DNA of 64,000 bases. Origin: Paenibacillus dendritiformis. Lineage in GTDB: Bacteria; Bacillota; Bacilli; Paenibacillales; Paenibacillaceae. Of this stretch, positions 9,312 through 16,857 are shown piece after piece. Position 1 is the stretch's first letter, and each line of letters begins with the position of its first letter. The notes under the pieces were generated by a model. It worked only from the letters and a program-made list of their open reading frames with translations, did no database searches and had not been told where the DNA came from. The stretch spans positions 2,906,001 to 2,970,000 of the forward strand of contig NZ_OX216966.1 in NCBI RefSeq assembly GCF_945605565.1, read 5' to 3'. The position numbers were made by a program, and so were the translations under genes.

Positions 9312-9366
9312 GCCCGCAGCATTCCGAGGCTTCCGGCCGATCCGTGGCCGCCAATCGTGAGTCGGC

Positions 9367-9395
9367 GCTGACTTCGATAAGCGCTCATGTTACAA
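9367..9395 (+). promoter_or_regulatory. Promoter of the M29 aminopeptidase gene
   Basis: CTGACT, exactly 17 bases and TACAAT (9390-9395) precede the gene. This promoter lies inside the longer open frame that begins at 9344, which argues for the later ATG at 9443. Confidence 0.6.
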
Positions 9396-9442
9396 TGGGG
9401 AAGGTTTCATCATTTTATCGGCCGACCGAGGAGGAACATGAC

Positions 9443-10558
9443 ATGAAAGACCCAAGATTGCAGAAGCTGGCACAGAACCTGGTTGGATATTCCATCAATG
9501 TGCAGCCTGGTGAAAATGTGCTGATTGAGATGATTGGTTCCGAGCGCGAGCTGGTAACGATTCTGGTAGATGAAGTCGCCGCGCGGGGCGGCCGCCCGTT
9601 CGTGCAGCTGACCGACCGGAAAGTGCTGCGCTCACTGATCAAGAACGCGTCTGAGGAACAGATGAAGACGTGGCGGGAATATGATTTGCTCCGGATGCAG
9701 AACATGCAAGGGTACATCGGGATTCGAGCCGGGGAGAACGCGAACGAAATGTCCGATGTCCCGGAAGACAAAATGAAGCTGTATGACGCGATCTATTCGC
9801 ATCCGGTACATATGGAAGAGCGCGTCAAGCGCACGAAGTGGGTCGTGCTTCGTTATCCCAACGCTTCGATGGCCCAGTTGGCCAACACGTCGACGGAAGC
9901 GTTCGAAGATTTTTACTTCGATGTGTGCAATCTGGATTACTCCAAGATGGACAAGGCGATGGAGTCGCTGAAGGCGCTGATGGACCGCACGGACAAGGTC
10001 CGCCTGACCGGCCCGGGAACCGACTTGACGTTCTCGATCCGGGGCATCGGGTCTGTCAAATGCTCGGGACAGAACAATATCCCGGATGGCGAGGTCTATA
10101 CCGCGCCGGTCCGCGATTCCGTCAATGGCACCTTGACCTACAACACGCCATCGATTTATAACGGGTTCACCTTTGAGAATATTTCGTTCCGGTTCGAGAA
10201 TGGCAAAATTGTGGAAGCGACAAGCAATGATACGGCCCGGATCAACCATATTCTCAATTCGGACGAGGGCGCGCGCCACATCGGTGAGTTCGCGATTGGC
10301 GTCAATCCTTATATTTTGCATCCGATGAAGGACACGCTGTTCGATGAGAAGATTGCGGGCAGCATCCACTTTACGCCGGGTCAGGCCTATGAGACGGCGG
10401 ACAACGGCAACCGTTCCTCGATCCATTGGGACCTGGTGTTGATCCAGCGTCCGGAGTATGGCGGAGGGGAAATGTATTTCGACGATGTTCTTGTGCGCAA
10501 AGACGGTCTTTTTGTCATCCCTGAGCTGGAGTGCTTGAATCCGGAGCGCCTCAAATAA
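9443..10558 (+). CDS. Aminopeptidase, M29 family (AmpS/PepS type)
   Basis: Cytoplasmic metallo-aminopeptidase that removes N-terminal residues from peptides. The 371-residue product is the usual size. It begins MKDPRLQKLAQNLVGYS, typical of the family, and shows VQPGENVLIE near the start. Metal-ligand segments later include FRFENGKIVEA, HIGEFAIGVNP with Glu/His, IHWDL and GGGEMYFD near the C-terminus. The start is ATG 9443, with GAGGAGGAAC upstream; the frame is open to 9344 but that region contains the promoter. It is probably transcribed alone, as the next gene has its own promoter. Confidence 0.92.
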   Translation: MKDPRLQKLAQNLVGYSINVQPGENVLIEMIGSERELVTILVDEVAARGGRPFVQLTDRKVLRSLIKNASEEQMKTWREYDLLRMQNMQGYIGIRAGENANEMSDVPEDKMKLYDAIYSHPVHMEERVKRTKWVVLRYPNASMAQLANTSTEAFEDFYFDVCNLDYSKMDKAMESLKALMDRTDKVRLTGPGTDLTFSIRGIGSVKCSGQNNIPDGEVYTAPVRDSVNGTLTYNTPSIYNGFTFENISFRFENGKIVEATSNDTARINHILNSDEGARHIGEFAIGVNPYILHPMKDTLFDEKIAGSIHFTPGQAYETADNGNRSSIHWDLVLIQRPEYGGGEMYFDDVLVRKDGLFVIPELECLNPERLK

Positions 10559-10600
10559 GGGGAATCCGTTGATTCGCCGCATGTTTTTGCGGATTTATTA

Positions 10601-10630
10601 TTGCGTCAAGCGTCTCATTCACGGTATGAT
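10601..10630 (+). promoter_or_regulatory. Promoter of the HPr-like gene
   Basis: TTGCGT (10601-10606), 18 bases and TATGAT (10625-10630), about 50 bases before the start codon. Confidence 0.55.
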
Positions 10631-10678
10631 GGAAACGTAAGGATACCGACCGAACTAATTGATGACGGAGGGATTTCG

Positions 10679-10921
10679 ATGTCCAATAACACGGCAATTG
10701 TGGAAATCTCACAAGCAGCGAACAAATTCAGATCTTCGATAGTCTTGCAAGCTGACAACAAATACATTGATGTTAAGAGCATTCTGGGTCTGTTCACGAC
10801 CTTGGTGGGCAACCAGAAGTATGAGCTTCACGTCCATGGGCCGGATGCGGATGAAGCGAAGGCAGCGATGGCGGAAGTATTCAAGAAGCATGGATTGGAC
10901 GTTTCCGTTGTAGCGGAATAA
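10679..10921 (+). CDS. HPr-like protein lacking the phosphorylatable His
   Basis: An 80-residue protein with the HPr fold signature from the first helix on: AANKFRSSIVLQ aligns with the helix-1/strand-2 region of HPr, and IDVKSILGLFTTLVG aligns with the Ser-46 segment. Ser34 here matches HPr Ser46, the site of HPr kinase. The N-terminal strand and the GIHARPA loop with the catalytic His15 are missing, because translation starts inside the equivalent of helix 1 (ATG 10679 behind GGAGGGATTTCG). It therefore cannot act as a PTS phosphocarrier in the usual way. A Crh-like regulatory role is conceivable, but even Crh keeps the first strand. It is followed by a strong terminator, so it is a single-gene unit. 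Confidence 0.8.
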   Translation: MSNNTAIVEISQAANKFRSSIVLQADNKYIDVKSILGLFTTLVGNQKYELHVHGPDADEAKAAMAEVFKKHGLDVSVVAE

Positions 10922-10927
10922 CAGCGA

Positions 10928-10957
10928 GAGCCGGAGCAGAATGTTCCGGCTCTTTCT
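10928..10957 (+). terminator. Terminator after the HPr-like gene
   Basis: GAGCCGGA and TCCGGCTC arms with a 9-base loop, followed by TTTCTATAT. Confidence 0.8.
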
Positions 10958-11097
10958 ATATCTATTGCCATGATAGCGGCTTGCGGAGGTTGCACAGCAT
11001 GAGAGAAGTTCGTCATGCATCTTGTGTTACCCGTCATGATCGTCTAATATTAGAGTTAGAACAATCGTGACTTCAAGTCATAGGGGGGAAACCAGGC

Positions 11098-11388
11098 ATG
11101 TCTTCGTCGAATGTGTTGCAACAGCTAAGTGACAGGGCGCTCACTCTGCTAGAAGCGGATGCGCATCAAATAGAGAAACTCATCCAGGTCCAGATGGAGA
11201 ACTTGGCTACGCGTTACTGCCCTCTCTATGAGGAAGTATTGGATACGCAAATGTACGGTTTTTCTCGGCAGGTTGACTTCGCCGTTCGAGCCGGACTGGT
11301 GGAGGAAAGCGTGGGCAAGCAGCTTGTCAGCAAGCTGGAACGCAATCTGGCTACCTTGTATGAGGCCTTGAACAAGGCCACTCCATAA
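11098..11388 (+). CDS. ylaN: YlaN family protein (DUF1507)
   Basis: A 96-residue protein with the family signature LEADAHQIEKLIQVQMENL, then CPLYEEVLDTQMYGFSRQVD and FAVRAGLVEE. It matches the length and motif order of B. subtilis YlaN, which binds the iron regulator Fur and relieves repression when iron is limiting. ATG 11098 follows GGGGGGAA. In B. subtilis ylaN also lies next to ftsW; here a Ca2+/H+ exchanger and an Asp23 gene separate them. It is single-gene, ended by a strong terminator. Confidence 0.93.
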   Translation: MSSSNVLQQLSDRALTLLEADAHQIEKLIQVQMENLATRYCPLYEEVLDTQMYGFSRQVDFAVRAGLVEESVGKQLVSKLERNLATLYEALNKATP

Positions 11389-11424
11389 TTGCTATCGCGC
11401 TACGGGGGTATCCGCGAACACAGG

Positions 11425-11456
11425 AAGGCCCGGGATTTTATATCCCGGGCCTTTTG
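11425..11456. terminator. Terminator after ylaN, possibly bidirectional
   Basis: AAGGCCCGGGAT and ATCCCGGGCCTT arms (12 bp) with a 5-base loop and TTTT. The convergent exchanger gene ends about 90 bases further right. Confidence 0.85.
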
Positions 11457-11546
11457 AGCGCAGGCGTCGCCCAAGTGCGCCCAGCTCTGTTAAGGCAGCC
11501 CATGACCCTGCGGCGCTGAATCAGGGCGGGGACGGGGCAGCCCAGC

Positions 11547-12611
11547 CTAGACAAGGTAGAAGGATACCCCCAGAATAATATAGACGGCCAGCAGCAGCAG
11601 GCCTTCATACCAGTTCGTCTGTCCATCCTGGGAGATAGATTTGGCGATGAATACGGCTACTCCAATCGCAATCATCTCCAGCGTCGTGAACACGATGTCC
11701 ATCGTCTGCCCGAACAGCGCGCTGACGAATACAAGCACGGGAGCGACAAAGAGGGCGATTTGCAGACTGCTGCCGATCGCAATCTCCACGGCGGCCCCGA
11801 TCTTGTTCTTCATGGCCATCATGACGGCGGCGCTGTGCTCTGCGGCATTGCCGACAATGGCGATGACGAAGGCGCCGACGAATAGCTCCGACAGACCGAA
11901 TTGCGCCGTGAACGTATCCAGCGTCCCGACCAGCCATTCACTGACAAAGGCAACCATTACCGTGGAGATGACGAGGTACAGCACGGCTTTCCCTTTTGAC
12001 CATTGAGGCTCCTCTTCCGCCTGTTCCTCTGACCGCTCCGATTCTTCCGTCAGCATCTCCTTATGCGTTACCATGGAGAACAGAAGCCAGAGCAAATAAG
12101 CGGCGATAAGAATTCCGGCTACGACCAGACTCAAGGTAACGGTACCCGTCTCGCTGAGGGAATGGGTCGTGAAGAAGGCGGCAGGCACGAACAGCGCGAT
12201 CACGGCCAATATCATCAGCGAGCCGTTCATACCGGCCAGGTTGGCGTTGAACGTCTGCACTTTGTACTTGATGCCTCCGACAAGCACGCTCAGGCCGAGC
12301 ACAAGCAGCAGGTTGCCGATGATGGCGCCGGTCAGGCTGGCCTTGACCATGTCGAACAACCCTTCCCGCACCAGGAAAATCGCGATGATAAGTTCAGCCG
12401 CATTGCCGAAGGTCGCATTCAGGAATCCGCCCAGGCGCTGGCCCGCATAATGCGAGACGGCCTCTGTCGACCGGCCGAGGAATCCGGCCACGAACACAAT
12501 CGCCACGGCGGACAGGGCGAATTGAAGCGTCATGTTCCAGGACAAGTAATGTCCGGCTGCGCTTAAGATGAAGGTCAGCCAGAGTAAAATGAAGAACAGC
12601 CGTTTTCCCAA
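11547..12611 (-). CDS. Calcium/proton exchanger (CAX family)
   Basis: Polytopic membrane antiporter that expels Ca2+ in exchange for H+. The 354-residue product has about 11 hydrophobic segments. It also has the two alpha-repeat signatures of the Ca2+/cation antiporter superfamily: GNAAELIIAIF near residue 70 and GNAAEHSAAVMMAM near 255, each carrying the essential Glu. An acidic cytoplasmic loop (ESERSEEQAEEEP) lies midway between them. The start is TTG 12611 behind AGGGGTG. B. subtilis YfkE/ChaA is the closest functional type I know. Confidence 0.92.
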   Translation of the reverse strand: MGKRLFFILLWLTFILSAAGHYLSWNMTLQFALSAVAIVFVAGFLGRSTEAVSHYAGQRLGGFLNATFGNAAELIIAIFLVREGLFDMVKASLTGAIIGNLLLVLGLSVLVGGIKYKVQTFNANLAGMNGSLMILAVIALFVPAAFFTTHSLSETGTVTLSLVVAGILIAAYLLWLLFSMVTHKEMLTEESERSEEQAEEEPQWSKGKAVLYLVISTVMVAFVSEWLVGTLDTFTAQFGLSELFVGAFVIAIVGNAAEHSAAVMMAMKNKIGAAVEIAIGSSLQIALFVAPVLVFVSALFGQTMDIVFTTLEMIAIGVAVFIAKSISQDGQTNWYEGLLLLAVYIILGVSFYLV

Positions 12612-12721
12612 AACATCACCCCTAAAAATTCATAATGACGTAAAATCATCCGATATTTAATATAACCAACCGCATCGAGATCGTAAACAAAAATAACTTG
12701 TCGTTACCTGTCACCAGGTGT

Positions 12722-12750
12722 TTGCTTTCAAGATTGGGGATCGGTACAAT
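12722..12750 (+). promoter_or_regulatory. Promoter of the Asp23-family gene
   Basis: TTGCTT (12722-12727), exactly 17 bases and TACAAT (12745-12750). The open frame runs back through this promoter, supporting the ATG at 12778. Confidence 0.55.
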
Positions 12751-12777
12751 AAAGGTAAGAGAGAAAGGAGGATGACG

Positions 12778-13164
12778 ATGGCAGAGGAGCAACTGAATAC
12801 CCAGGAAGGGAATATTCGCATTTCGGATGATGTCGTCGCCACAATCGCAGGTCTCGCTGCGCTGGAAACTCCAGGTGTTGCCGCAATGTCCGGAGGGATG
12901 TCCGAAGGATGGGCAAAGCGCTTGAGCGGCCGCAACGTGCAAAAGGGTGTGTCCGTGGAAGTGGGCCAAGTGGAAGCGGCCATAGATTTGAGAGTTATTA
13001 TTATGTACGGAATGCCGATACAGGAAGTATGCCGCCAACTGCAGATGAATGTGCGGGAAGCGGTGCAGAACATGACCGGATTGAATGTGGTTGAAATCAA
13101 CGTCAAAGTGGAAGGCGTCGCATTCAAGGATGAGGAACTGGAAGAAATGCCGCGCATCAAATAG
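12778..13164 (+). CDS. Asp23/Gls24 family protein
   Basis: A 128-residue protein of the alkaline-shock/envelope-stress family. It shows IRISDDVVATIAGLAALETPGV at the start, then VSVEVGQVEAAIDLRVIIMYG and VREAVQNMTGLNVVEINVKVEGV, the standard Asp23 order. In Staphylococcus Asp23 sits at the membrane through AmaP; no AmaP gene is adjacent here. I chose ATG 12778, seven bases from AAAGGAGG; ATG 12772 is too close to that site. A second member (yloU) occurs at 51527. Confidence 0.9.
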   Translation: MAEEQLNTQEGNIRISDDVVATIAGLAALETPGVAAMSGGMSEGWAKRLSGRNVQKGVSVEVGQVEAAIDLRVIIMYGMPIQEVCRQLQMNVREAVQNMTGLNVVEINVKVEGVAFKDEELEEMPRIK

Positions 13165-13200
13165 TCATTATGAATGTATGGGCATGAATGCATGGGAACA

Positions 13201-13240
13201 AAAAAGACTACACGGACCGAAGCGGCCGGTAGTCTTTTTT
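13201..13240. terminator. Bidirectional terminator between the Asp23 gene and ftsW
   Basis: AAAAAGACTAC and GTAGTCTTTTTT arms around a GC-rich inner stem. It serves the convergent genes and overlaps the last codons of ftsW. Confidence 0.8.
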
Positions 13241-14458
13241 GTTGGAACGGCGGGGGACCGATTGTCCGGTCTCCTTCTTCTGCTGCACTCGGTTGTATTC
13301 CCGTGAGACACTGAGCAATATGCCGACGCTGACCATCGTAATGAACAGGGAAGAGCCTCCGTAACTAATGAACGGCAGGGTCACTCCCGTAATCGGAATC
13401 GTCCGCGTGACGCCCCCGATATTGATGAAGGCTTGGACGGCGATGATGCCGACAATGCCTATGCTTACGAGCGTACCGTAAATATCCGGGCAGCGCAGCG
13501 CAATCAGGATGCCCCGCCAGATGAAGCATATATAGACGAGCAAAAAGATGATAGTTCCGATAAAGCCCAATTCCTCCGCGATGATCGCAAAGATAAAGTC
13601 ATTGTACGGATAAGGCAGGTACAACAGCTTCTGAATGCTCTGACCGAAGCCGGCACCCGTCCAGCCGCCGTGGGCGATCGCCTTCAAGGAATGAAGCAGA
13701 TTGTAGCTGGCCGCCTGCGAATCGTGGAATGGATCAAGCCAGGATTGCACCCGGGCCATCTTGTAACCGCCCGAAAGCTTGTCCGGCATGAACAGCATGC
13801 TCAAGCCGAGCACGACGAGCACGCCGATGACGCCGACGAGAAGGCAATTCATAATATGCTTCAGGTTCGCTCCGCCCGCGATGACGATAACGCCGGCGCA
13901 TGCCGCCAGTATCATCGCGCCGCCCATATCGGGCTGCAGCATGATCAAGCCGACGACGAAGCCGACAATGATCATAACCGGGAACAGCCCGGTGCGGAAG
14001 TCGCGGAATTTCTCCCCCTTCTTGGCGATCAAGGCCGACAAATACAGCACGACGGCAATCTTCGCCAGCTCGGTAGGCTGAATGCCGAGGCCTCCGATGT
14101 AGAACCAGCTTCGCGCTCCGTTCACATCCTCCGCCGTGAACGGCACAATGAGAAGCATCAGGACAGTGACGATGAACAATGGAATGAACAGTATTTTGTA
14201 GGCCGTATAACGGATGTTCATGGCGAACAGCATAGCCACGAAGCCTAACCCAGCCCACATCAGCTGCCGCTTGGCGAAGTAGAAGGAATCATAATCATAC
14301 CTCGAGGATACGGCAGCCAGACTTGAGCTTGAACTGAATACCATCACGACGCCGAACCCGACTAGCAGGAGGGTCAGCACCAGCAGAATAAAATCAGGCG
14401 ATCCCTTGCCCGTGCTTGGCGGGTTCTTCGATTGACTGGGTCTGTGCGGTCTGTTCAA
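13208..14458 (-). CDS. ftsW: FtsW/RodA/SpoVE family peptidoglycan polymerase
   Basis: Multi-pass SEDS-family glycosyltransferase that polymerises lipid II with a class B PBP at the division septum. The 416-residue product has about ten membrane segments. It carries the family marks NGARSWFYIGGLGIQPTELAK, LIMLQPDMGGA, the extended loop around MARVQSWLDPF, and ITGVTLPFISYGGSS. The tails are basic and Pro/Ser-rich. The ylaN neighbourhood favours FtsW over RodA or SpoVE, but that is inference. The gene lies 12 bases downstream of the yugN-like gene and is probably cotranscribed with it. Confidence 0.9.
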   Translation of the reverse strand: MNRPHRPSQSKNPPSTGKGSPDFILLVLTLLLVGFGVVMVFSSSSSLAAVSSRYDYDSFYFAKRQLMWAGLGFVAMLFAMNIRYTAYKILFIPLFIVTVLMLLIVPFTAEDVNGARSWFYIGGLGIQPTELAKIAVVLYLSALIAKKGEKFRDFRTGLFPVMIIVGFVVGLIMLQPDMGGAMILAACAGVIVIAGGANLKHIMNCLLVGVIGVLVVLGLSMLFMPDKLSGGYKMARVQSWLDPFHDSQAASYNLLHSLKAIAHGGWTGAGFGQSIQKLLYLPYPYNDFIFAIIAEELGFIGTIIFLLVYICFIWRGILIALRCPDIYGTLVSIGIVGIIAVQAFINIGGVTRTIPITGVTLPFISYGGSSLFITMVSVGILLSVSREYNRVQQKKETGQSVPRRSNKKDYRPLRSV

Positions 14459-14470
14459 GGGAACGTACCT

Positions 14471-14821
14471 TTAGGCGCTAAGAAGCGCTTGCTTCAGCTC
14501 ATTCAGCTTCTGGGTGGCATTATTCACGATCGGCTGCGGGATCGCAGATTCGTAATCCAGTCCATGCGGGAAGGAAGCGCGGCCCATGTAGACCGCCTCG
14601 ATGGCGAGAATCGTATCGGGTTTCTCCAGCTTTCCTTCCTTCACGCGGGTATTGATGCGCACAAAGTAGGCTTCGCCGTTCTTTTTATCTTCAATTTTCA
14701 AATCGTATGTAGCCCGGTAATATTCCCACTGCCAGCGGATAAAACCGAGATTCTCCGTTACCTCATCCAGGTAGGCCAGATCCGATTCGAGGCCGATGAG
14801 GCCGGTGTTGTCAATAATCAT
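14471..14821 (-). CDS. YugN-like family protein
   Basis: A 116-residue soluble protein starting MIIDNTGLIGLESDLAYLDE, with GFIRWQWEYYRATYDLKIED and AVYMGRASFPHGLDYE. This looks like the YugN-like family, whose function is unknown. ATG 14821 has a good AGGAGG complement upstream. It is first in a two-gene unit with ftsW, so it may be expressed during growth and division. Family call by memory of the motif only. Confidence 0.75.
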   Translation of the reverse strand: MIIDNTGLIGLESDLAYLDEVTENLGFIRWQWEYYRATYDLKIEDKKNGEAYFVRINTRVKEGKLEKPDTILAIEAVYMGRASFPHGLDYESAIPQPIVNNATQKLNELKQALLSA

Positions 14822-15104
14822 GCATCTATTCCTCCTTCATATCGTTCCTATTCATCAAGTGCAATCGGTTACCTCTTTCTCATGATAGTATGTTTCCCAG
14901 GCTTGCGCAAGACGTGGCTTGCGGCGGAGCAGCGGATTGTTCAAAATTGAGGCAAATGTGGCATCCGAACGAATTCAACGGCTTGGAACGGAGCAAAAGG
15001 ACCCTCGTCGATTCGGCTTTTATGGTACAATATAGAAAACGTTCACAACTCATGATTTCGGAATACTTTCGGAATACATTCAAGACAGATAAGGGGAATA
15101 GCTT

Positions 15105-16289
15105 ATGATCAATACGACCGCATCGGTGTGGAAGGAAGCATTGGCCTCCCGCTATGAGGAGACCGTCGCTTGGCGGCGGCATTTGCACCGGCATCCCGAA
15201 GTGTCTTATGAGGAGAGGCAGACCGCCTTGTTCGTCGCGGAGAAGCTTGAGTCGTTCGGCCTGGAGGTTACGGCCGGCGTAGGCGGACATGGCGTGGTCG
15301 GAAGCCTCAAGAACGGCGCCGGCCCGGTTGTCGCCTTGCGGGCTGACATGGATGCCTTGGCGATACAGGACGAGAAGGCATGCGAATATGCGTCGACCGT
15401 GCCTGGCGTGATGCATGCGTGCGGCCATGATGCGCATACGGCGACGCTGCTGTCCGTCGCCCGCGCGATGGCAGAGCACCGCGAAGAGTGGAGCGGGGAA
15501 GTGCGGTTTGTATTTCAGCCGGCGGAGGAAGTCAGTCCTGGCGGAGCCCAAGCCATGATTAAGGAAGGGGCGCTGCAGGGCGTCGACCGGATGTACGGCG
15601 TCCACCTGTGGACCCCAATCCCTTCGGGCATGGTAGCGGTCCGGCCGGGGCCGATGATGGCGGCGGTGGATGACTTCTTCTTGACGGTATATGGACGGGG
15701 CGGGCACGGCGGCATGCCGCATCTATGCACGGACGCCGTCGTCATCGGGGCCCAGCTCGTGCAGCAATGGCAGACGATCGTCAGCCGGAGCGTGTCGCCG
15801 CTGCAGCCGGCCGTTGTCTCCGTCGGAGCGCTGCAGGCAGGTTCGACGCAAAATGTTATTGCCGATCGCGCTGTCTTGAAGGGGACGATTCGCTCCTTCG
15901 ATCCGGCGGCCCGCGAGCTGCTTCGCGTGCGGTTCGAGACGATCCTCCAGCATACGTGCGCGATGCATGGCGCGGAGTATGAGCTGGAATACCGCGTCGG
16001 TTATCCGGCCTTGGTCAATCATGAGAGCGAGGCGGAGCGAGTGCGCCGCGTCGCGGCAGGCTGCTTCGGGGCGGAGCGCGTGCAGGAGGCGGATATGCTG
16101 ATGCCCGCCGAAGACTTCGCCTACTATATGAAGGAAGTTCCGGGCTGCTTCGTGCTGGTCGGAGCCGGCAACGGAGAGGCGGCGAGCTACCCGCATCATC
16201 ATCCGCGCTTCGATATCGACGAGCCGGCGATGCTGACGGCTGGCGAGCTGTTGGCGGGGCTGGCATGCGACGCGCTCATGAATCCGTAA
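15105..16289 (+). CDS. M20-family amidohydrolase (N-acyl-amino acid amidohydrolase type)
   Basis: Cytoplasmic zinc hydrolase that cleaves amide bonds of N-acyl amino acids or related compounds. The 394-residue product has WRRHLHRHPEVSYEE at the start and ALRADMDALAI with the first metal Asp near residue 86. It also shows MHACGHDAHTATLL near 100-110, FQPAEEVSPGGA with catalytic Glu near 144, and a late His in SYPHHHPRFDIDE. A dimerisation domain sits between about residues 180 and 295. This is the IAA-amino acid/hippurate hydrolase subfamily and its substrate cannot be read from the sequence. ATG 15105 follows AAGGGG. It appears monocistronic. Confidence 0.92.
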   Translation: MINTTASVWKEALASRYEETVAWRRHLHRHPEVSYEERQTALFVAEKLESFGLEVTAGVGGHGVVGSLKNGAGPVVALRADMDALAIQDEKACEYASTVPGVMHACGHDAHTATLLSVARAMAEHREEWSGEVRFVFQPAEEVSPGGAQAMIKEGALQGVDRMYGVHLWTPIPSGMVAVRPGPMMAAVDDFFLTVYGRGGHGGMPHLCTDAVVIGAQLVQQWQTIVSRSVSPLQPAVVSVGALQAGSTQNVIADRAVLKGTIRSFDPAARELLRVRFETILQHTCAMHGAEYELEYRVGYPALVNHESEAERVRRVAAGCFGAERVQEADMLMPAEDFAYYMKEVPGCFVLVGAGNGEAASYPHHHPRFDIDEPAMLTAGELLAGLACDALMNP

Positions 16290-16345
16290 TTCGGCATAAT
16301 TCCTAGGCATAACGGTTATCCTAATGGTTGAACAGGAGGATGATT

Positions 16346-16774
16346 ATGCCAAACATCGAGAACATTATGACGGATTCCATCGTCACCTGCACGGCGCAGG
16401 ACAATATTTATGAAGCCGCAGTCAAGATGAAGGAGCACGACACCGGGTTCATTCCGATCGTAGACGGCGAACGCCTCATCGGTGTCCTTACCGACCGGGA
16501 TCTCGTCATTCGCGCGATGGCCGAGAAGCACCCCGGCTCCACTTCCGTTCGTGACGTGATGACGGAAGAAGTGATATCGGTGGGCCCGGAGGCCACCATT
16601 GATGAGACGGCGGAATTGATGGCCGATCACCAAGTGCGGCGTCTTCCGGTCGTGCAGGATGGCAAGCTGGTCGGCATCGTATCGCTTGGGGATCTTGCCA
16701 TACACGTGCATTTCGCGGATGAAGCGGGAGAGGCGTTAAGCGAGATTTCCGAACAATCGCCGTATACGCACTAG
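16346..16774 (+). CDS. CBS-domain pair protein
   Basis: A 142-residue protein made of two CBS domains, which together bind adenosine nucleotides and act as energy or ligand sensors. Domain one begins MTDSIVTCTAQDNIYEA and ends in GVLTDRDLVIRAM. Domain two begins VRDVMTEEVISVG and ends in LVGIVSLGDLAIH. No catalytic domain is attached, so it resembles the stand-alone YhcV/YkuL type. The start is ATG 16346, six bases after AGGAGG. A strong terminator follows. Confidence 0.92.
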   Translation: MPNIENIMTDSIVTCTAQDNIYEAAVKMKEHDTGFIPIVDGERLIGVLTDRDLVIRAMAEKHPGSTSVRDVMTEEVISVGPEATIDETAELMADHQVRRLPVVQDGKLVGIVSLGDLAIHVHFADEAGEALSEISEQSPYTH

Positions 16775-16791
16775 GTAAGGCTGGACGGCGC

Positions 16792-16828
16792 AAGTTCATC
16801 CTCTCTTCCGAGACGGATGAACTTTTTT
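16792..16828 (+). terminator. Terminator after the CBS gene
   Basis: AAGTTCATCC and GGATGAACTT arms with an inner TCTC/GAGA stem and TTTTTTG. The next gene starts only 30 bases later. Confidence 0.8.
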
Positions 16829-16857
16829 GTGTTGCAGGACAGAAAGGGGATAGAGGA

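Noticed and set aside
9344..9442. Longer start for the M29 aminopeptidase (33 extra residues)
   Set aside because: The extension contains the promoter (CTGACT-17-TACAAT), and ATG 9443 has a strong GAGGAGG site and matches the family start.
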